From Zizania palustris (lineage: Eukaryota > Streptophyta > Magnoliopsida > Poales > Poaceae): 64,000 nucleotides of DNA. The notes beneath the pieces were generated by a model, which was given only the letters and a program-made list of their open reading frames with translations, searched no databases and was not told where the DNA came from. The stretch covers positions 66,260,642-66,324,641 of the forward strand of contig JAAALK010000283.1 of assembly GCA_019279435.1 (NCBI GenBank). Direction: 5' to 3'. Every line of letters starts with the position of its first letter. Position 1 is the stretch's first letter. The translations under genes and the position numbers were made by a program. This document shows positions 58,701 to 64,000 of the stretch, one piece after another.

Positions 58701-60242
58701 ACAGCCATGATGATTCAAGAACACGCACCCTTGTTATGTAGGGAGATGGAAAAGTTGAATCTTGGATTGACCACCAGAGCATATCTAACCACCTTGGAGA
58801 CCCAGCCTATTCTATTTGAGCAGATCCGTGAAGCTCAGTTGGAGGACCCGGATATAGCTGCCATTAGGAAGAACATGAGACAAGGAAAAGCCCCCGGATT
58901 TTCAGAGGACGAGAATGGCACCATATGGTTTGGAACCCGGATATGTGTGCCGGATAAACCTGAGATAAAGACCCTTATCCTGAGAGAAGCCCATGAGACA
59001 ATGTACTCCATTCATCCCGGCAGTACCAAGATGTACCAGGATCTGAAAGAGCGTTATTGGTGGGTCAGCATGAAAAGAGAGATTGCCCAGTTTGTCGCCG
59101 AGTGTGACACCTGCAGAAGAGTAAAGGCTGGACATCAGAGGCATGCAGGATTGTTACAGCCACTTAAAGTGCCTGAATGGAAGTGGGAAGAGATCGGTAT
59201 GGATTTCATCACCGGTCTACCAAAGACCCAACTGGGGTATGATTCTATTTGGGTGATCATCGATCGGCTTACGAAAGTAGCCCATTTCATAGCTGTCAAG
59301 ACAACCTTTAGTGGCCCTAAGCTTGCAGAGCTATATATGGCCCGGATCATATGTCTTCATGGAGTGCCCAAGAAGATAGTGTCCGACAGAGGGAGTCAGT
59401 TTACCTCTCGTTTCTGGAAGAACCTTCAAGAGGAGATGGGCACGAGATTGAATTTCAGTACCGCCTACCATCCTCAGACAGATGGACAAACAGAGAGGGT
59501 GAATCAGATATTAGAGGATATGCTTCGAGCATGTGTTTTGGATTTTGGAGCCACTTGGGACAAGACCTTGCCGTACGCTGAATTTTCATACAACAACAGC
59601 TATCAAGCCAGCCTTCAGATGTCTCCCTTTGAAGCACTATATGGACGTAAGTGCAGAACGCCTCTACTTTGGGACCAAACCGGTGAATCCCAAGTATTCG
59701 GAACAGATATTCTTCGTGAAGCTGAAGAGAAAGTACGGATCATCAGAGACCGACTCAAGACAGCCCAATCACGACAGAAGAGCTACGCAGACAATCGTCG
59801 CCGAGACCTAGCCTTTGAAGAAGGAGATCATGTCTACCTTCGGGTTACACCTCTCCGTGGCACTCAACGGTTTAACATGAGAGGGAAGTTGGCCCCTCGA
59901 TACGTTGGACCATTCCCCATTATCCGACGACAAGGCGAAGTAGCTTATCAGTTGGAACTACCACCCTCATTAGCTGGAGTGCACGATGTATTCCACGTAT
60001 CTCAACTCAAGAAGTGTCTCCGCGTCCCCACAGAGCAAGTGGATCTTCAGCAGTTGGATGTCCAAGAGGATCTGACCTATGTGGAAAAGCCGGTCAAGAT
60101 ATTGGAAGTCAAAGAAAGGACCACCAGGAGTCGAGTCATCTGTTTCTGCAAAGTGCAGTGGAGCAATCATCCGGTAGAGGAAGCTACATGGGAAAAAGAA
60201 GATGAACTCAAGGCACAGCATCCTGAGCTATTCGAGGATTGA
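55764..60242 (+). pseudogene. Tekay gag-pol polyprotein, one in-frame stop
   Basis: One frame of 1492 codons is interrupted only by TAG at 55989-55991. The start ATG 55764 precedes a Gln-rich stretch. After the stop come the gag domain (WVEFSAAFRAAHIPDGIIAQ, SVTEYLREFNRLARYAPEEV) and, numbering from the Met at 56094, a zinc knuckle CFNCRQEEHYSHQC (235-248) and protease DTG (298-300). The RT catalytic box is FIDD (607-610), and RNase H has CDAS (755-758) and TDHKSL (Asp818). The integrase zinc finger ends CDTCRRVK, with catalytic Asp1037, Asp1098 and Glu1134 (35-residue spacing). A chromodomain lies at about 1318-1382 (VQWSNHPVEEATWEKEDEL). The enzymatic part is unbroken and might be functional if translated separately. 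Confidence 0.95.
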
Positions 60243-60270
60243 TCCGAATCTCGAGGACGAGATTCTCTGT

Positions 60271-60284
60271 AAGGGGGATAGGAT
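60271..60284 (+). promoter_or_regulatory. Tekay polypurine tract
   Basis: AAGGGGGATAGGAT directly precedes the 3' LTR. Confidence 0.93.
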
Positions 60285-63200
60285 TGTAACACCCCATAAA
60301 TTAAAAAGGATTAAAATAAAAGAAAATATTATTTAAATCATTTCTGAATTTATTATTAAAGGAAAAAGCACAAAAGAACCCAAATAAAGCCAAACAGGGA
60401 GAAATACTCAAAATCTGGACTTGAAAATTTTGTGAGATAAACTAGAGACCAAGATATAATTTTAGGAATTTTTACAAATTTTTATCAACAGTGATTCAAC
60501 CCTTAATCAAATATTCGAATTACTGGAATTATTTTAAAGCAGAAATCAATTTTAAATCCTAAACGGGCCGCAACCTTCAAAGTGGCCGAGCCCAGCCCAG
60601 CCCAAGCCTTGAGCCACTGACAGGTGGGACCAACCTGTTGGCGCTCGCCTCCCCTCTCTCCTCCCGCCCGCGCCCCGCCTGGCCCCACGTGTCAGCCTCC
60701 ACGCGCTCACCTTCGCCCACTAACCGCTCGGCCCCGCCTGTCGGCCCCTTTCCTTTCCCGTTCGCCCACTGACAGGTGGAGCCCACCTGTCAGGACCTTC
60801 ATCCCCGATGGAAGGGGATCGCTCCCCTTTCCTTCCGGCGACCCCCTTTCCTTCCCTCGCCGCTGGCCGCCCCGATCCAGTTGGATCTACCTCGGACACC
60901 TTTCCCCGGAGCCCCCCGATCCCTTTCCGCCATTAGGCCACGCGTTTTGATGAATATCGAAGCCGGGCCAAGGGAATGGAACCCTCGCCGGAGAGGGAAG
61001 GAAACCTTCAGTTTCCTTCCATTTGTCCGCCGCCGGTGACCCTATAAATACCCTCGCCCACGCCGCACTCCGCCCACACCTCCTAAGCCCTAACCGAAGC
61101 CTTCCAGAGCGCCGTCGCCCTCTTCTTCGAGCTTCGGCTCTGCTCCACCTCCTGCGAACCCTCGCCGCTGACCCCGGCCTCCCCTGCCCTAGCCACCACC
61201 ACCATCGGATCCGTCGTCGCTCGCCCATCCCCGTCATCCACTCCGTCGGCCGTGAAGACCGCCGGATTGCCGTCGCCGTCGAGCACCCGAAACCTCCTCG
61301 CCGTCTACCTTCGCCACCAGTCACCGACCGTTGCCCGTCGTCGCCACCGAAGGTATGGCCGAGACCGTCTCGACCTCCTCTTTCCATTTTTGGCCCTAGC
61401 TATGCCCGTAGGCGCTCGTCACCGTCGCCGTGGTCGCACCCGAGCCCGCCGTCGCCGGGGAAGAAGGGGGGTACGTGCCCCTTACGGCGTGCCGTGCCGG
61501 ATCGAGCCGCGACCGCACGATCGCGATCGGAGGGCTAGGATTAAACCCCTCCGGGATTTAATCTGGGCCCTCGGATCTGGTCAAAGCGGTATCGAGGCCT
61601 CTCGGCCGTCGATCGCCACTTAAACCCCCCGGTCGATCTCAGACGTCCACGCGTACCCCTTCGCTACGATTTAATCACAGCCGTCCATTTCCACTTAACC
61701 CATCCCGCCTCGCATCCGACCGCCAGATCCAGATCCAACGGCTCTGGATCGGCCGGTCCACGCGCACAGTGGCGCGGTCCACTGTGGGCCTGGCTCACCG
61801 TGGACCAGAGCCCATTTCTGGTTTTAAATAAAATTCAGAAAATAGTTTAAACTTTAAAAATTCATATCTTGCTCGATTTAACTCCAAATTTCACCATTCA
61901 AATTTTGTTAAAACCAGAATATTATTCTCTACACATTAATGCCATAAAAACAGTATGTTTCTGTTACCCAAAATATTATTAATAAATAAATGAGTAAAAA
62001 TCCCTTAGGATTAAAATTAATAATACAGAAAATAAATTAGGAAAAATCCTAAAAAGATAAACTCCACTGTTTTATGCAAAAACCCAGAATAATAAAATAT
62101 GACCTCACATAAAAACACCCACAACTATGTATGTTCTTCTGTTTGGTGATTTTTATCTGTTTATTGAATTTATTATTTATTTTTCCGTATCGAGAAGACT
62201 ACGAGTTCATCGAGGAGCAGGAGTTCTACCCCGAGGTTCCTCCATCCCCAATTGCTGATCAAGGCAAGTCACCGACCATCTCTGTGGAAACAGTTGGTCA
62301 TAATTGAGCCCATGTTTTAATAACTTATCGCTATAACCCATAGGTTAATATTGCATTAGTCAAATATTCAAGCCTTACACTTATATTTATTAGATCCTTG
62401 TCCTTGTGTGCAAACCCAAGCCATGCTTATTGAGCCTTAACTCCTTGTCACTCTACTATAAAAATATTAGCTAGTGTCCAATGTACCGGCACGACTGCTA
62501 TAGGATAAAAAGAACGAGTCGTAGATAGCTGGATTCTGTATATGAATTTCCCTGTTATTCTCGTCTCTGGACTCTGTTGGAGTTGGCTATGTTATAAGTA
62601 TGGTGGGTTCCGGGTGCAAGCTCGGGCACTAGTTTGTCGCACCCGGGGCACTATAAGGACCGGTCTGCGGGATCTGTTGCAAAGCACTTCCGTACCAACC
62701 ACAAGTCTAATGGGTAAGTCCTAACTGGAAGTATGGAATACTCCGGCTCGATGCACCATAGAGGAGGGGGCAAGGGGCTAGCCTGCGGGCGACTTGTACC
62801 GACGAGGCTCAAGGGGGGGTATGGTGGGGCTCCGATGCGTCGGGACACCATATGAAACCCATAAGAGGGTGCTATTGGGTCGGGGAGGACTATATGGAAG
62901 GTTTTGGCACGAGTTCCCGTGTGATGGGTCATCTCGTTACACTTCGGTGTAGGTGATGAGTGCGTGCCTTGTGGGTACAGTGGTACATCTCTGATCAGAG
63001 TAATTCAATCTTTTCGAAAAGCCGAGCCCACGGTCAAGGCGGGTTGTGTGACTACTCGCAGTTAGTTTACAATTGTTTGAATGTTCAAGTTATTTTTGGC
63101 ACGTAAGGACTGTTGAGCGAGGTGGGGCTGACTGTACCCCTCGAGTTAGAAGATGATGATGATGCACACACACATGTTTACTTTTCTGTACTAATAAATT

Positions 63201-63586
63201 GCTCACATTTAAAGCTTTACAATTATGCTGCTTCCGCTAAATTAGCCACTATCTCCCTTGTTATAACCTTGCATTATAATTGCATTCGGTGGCTTGCGGA
63301 GTACATCTGTACTCACCCCGTTGACTTACAACATCAGAGCCCGTCTACTACGAGGAGGATGAAGGTTTGGAGTAGCGACCCAGTCAAGGCGAGACTGGAA
63401 GGAGGCGTTCATCTAGGACCCTTGTTTTATTAGTTTCTCTTCATCTTTATTCACTTTTGTATTAATGCGGTCTACGAACCGTGAATGATTGTCCGTATTG
63501 TACGTGGTCGCATGATGAACGTCTTGTTTTATTGATTTTCTATGGAATTTCAATAAAGTCCTGATTTATTAAATCGGGGCGCGACA
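60285..63586 (+). repeat. Tekay 3' LTR
   Basis: The 3302-bp partner of 51347-54649 has scattered substitutions, mainly transitions. The TATA box is at 61043-61050. The exon-like segments end at 62263 and run 63338-63375. Confidence 0.96.
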
Positions 63587-63591
63587 CTTAG

Positions 63592-64000
63592 GACTTTAAA
63601 AGTGTCTCATTGGCCGGAGCCTTGAAACCTTATTGCTTGGTCACCTTCGACTCTTTTACATATGCTTCAAACCCGGAGGTCAGAAGTCTGTTTATTTTAA
63701 AGTCCTTAGACTCTTCTACGGATCCTAACAAGCTAGAGCCTAGAATCCGTAGGCTGGCCACCTTCTGCTCTTTTACAGATGCTTCGAACCTGGAGGTCGG
63801 AAGTCTGTTTATTTTAAAGTCCTTAGACTCTTCTACGGATCCTAACAAGCCAGAGCCTGGAATCCGTAGGCTGGCCACCTTCAACTCTTTTACAGATGCT
63901 TCGAACCCGGAGGCCGTAAATCTGTTTATTTTTAAAGTCCTTAGACTCTTCTACGGATCCTAACAAGCCGGACCCTGGAATCCATAGGTTTGCCACCTTC
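63592..64000. repeat. 117-bp tandem repeat of Tat-C, running off the window
   Basis: Units start at CTCTTTTACA: 63651, 63768 and 63885, a period of exactly 117 bp, with a diverged partial unit before. 117 is a multiple of three, and a plus-strand frame (63610-63963) stays open through the first units as a 39-residue repeat. An extra T in the third unit shifts it. The opposite strand is also open, so coding is not supported. The position fits the repeat-rich 3' region known in Tat elements. Confidence 0.85.

Larger units (their letters stand above)
51347..63586 (+). mobile_element. Tekay-type chromovirus, full length, nearly intact
   Basis: The LTRs are 51347-54649 (3303 bp) and 60285-63586 (3302 bp), nearly identical, with the perfect duplication CTTAG at 51342-51346 and 63587-63591. 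An initiator-Met primer site, an extra ORF, a gag-pol frame ending in a chromodomain and a polypurine tract are all in order on the plus strand. Very long LTRs, the extra ORF before gag and the chromodomain fit the Tekay/Del clade (family knowledge). Only one in-frame stop, in gag, disrupts the coding region. It is the youngest-looking insertion in the window and is nested in Tat-C. Confidence 0.96.
42620..64000 (-). mobile_element. Tat-C: 3' part of a Tat-lineage element with a spliced antisense gene
   Basis: An LTR at 42620-43147 (TGTTGG to CCAACA) has a minus-strand TATA box, so the element is transcribed leftward and this is its 3' LTR. To its right lies a multi-exon gene on the plus strand (43644-51077), then at 63592-64000 a 117-bp tandem repeat; pol would lie beyond the window. 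An antisense gene and tandem repeats between pol and 3' LTR are known for Tat elements, which is my basis for the assignment. Two Tekay-type insertions (45732-49373 and 51347-63586) interrupt it. The alternative is that the LTR and the gene belong to different elements. Confidence 0.65.

Noticed and set aside
63610..63963. A repeat protein with 39-residue units
   Set aside because: Both strands are open, the third unit is shifted by one base, and the position fits a non-coding repeat array of a Tat element.

Overview
The window is a stack of nested plant transposable elements, and no confident host gene was found. The element lineages suggest a grass with a large, repeat-rich genome: Tat elements with a second RNase H and antisense accessory genes, a Tekay-type chromovirus with 3.3 kb LTRs, a Sirevirus, a CRM-like chromovirus, and hAT relics with introns. 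Codon use is GC-rich and leaders carry primer sites for plant initiator tRNA-Met. The species cannot be named from the sequence. A run of 100 N (32852-32951) marks a scaffold gap.

Layout. (1) 136-13517: minus-strand Tat element (Tat-A), target duplication GCGTC, with a reversed Tekay-type solo LTR inside it (2904-6137, duplication GGGGA). (2) 13527-14238: hAT-like relic. 14239-21911: a second hAT relic on the minus strand, its transposase split by a CRM-like element (15449-20949, duplication ACTTG). (3) 21912-22990: AT-rich diverged duplication, then a short GC-rich flank. (4) 22991-32851: Sirevirus whose 3' LTR runs into the gap. (5) 32952-33609: palindrome-rich LTR debris. (6) 33610-42057: plus-strand Tat element (Tat-B) without gag, its reverse transcriptase split by a Sirevirus-type solo LTR (35664-37184, duplication AAGTG). 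(7) 42058-42619: nothing recognised. (8) 42620 to the window edge: 3' part of a minus-strand Tat element (Tat-C). It is split by a diverged Tekay-type solo LTR (45732-49373, duplication GCCAA) and by a nearly intact 12.2 kb Tekay element (51347-63586, duplication CTTAG). It reappears at 63592-64000 as a 117-bp tandem repeat.

Most notable. Tat-B and Tat-C each carry an accessory gene on the strand opposite to their own transcription. The Tat-C gene has a TATA box, five exons and four GT-AG introns readable in phase across an inserted solo LTR. Introns on the antisense strand would not be removed from the genomic RNA, so such a gene could pass through retrotransposition with its introns intact. 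Second, all four Tekay-type LTRs share what looks like a GC-AG intron of about 1.07 kb joining two acidic exon-like segments in the same phase. Third, the Tekay element has an intact 268-codon ORF ahead of gag, directly after a splice-acceptor-like sequence. Fourth, the CRM-like element lacks gag and the reverse transcriptase core but keeps a 908-codon ORF that runs into its LTR; its insertion into the hAT gene made chimeric ORFs on both sides.
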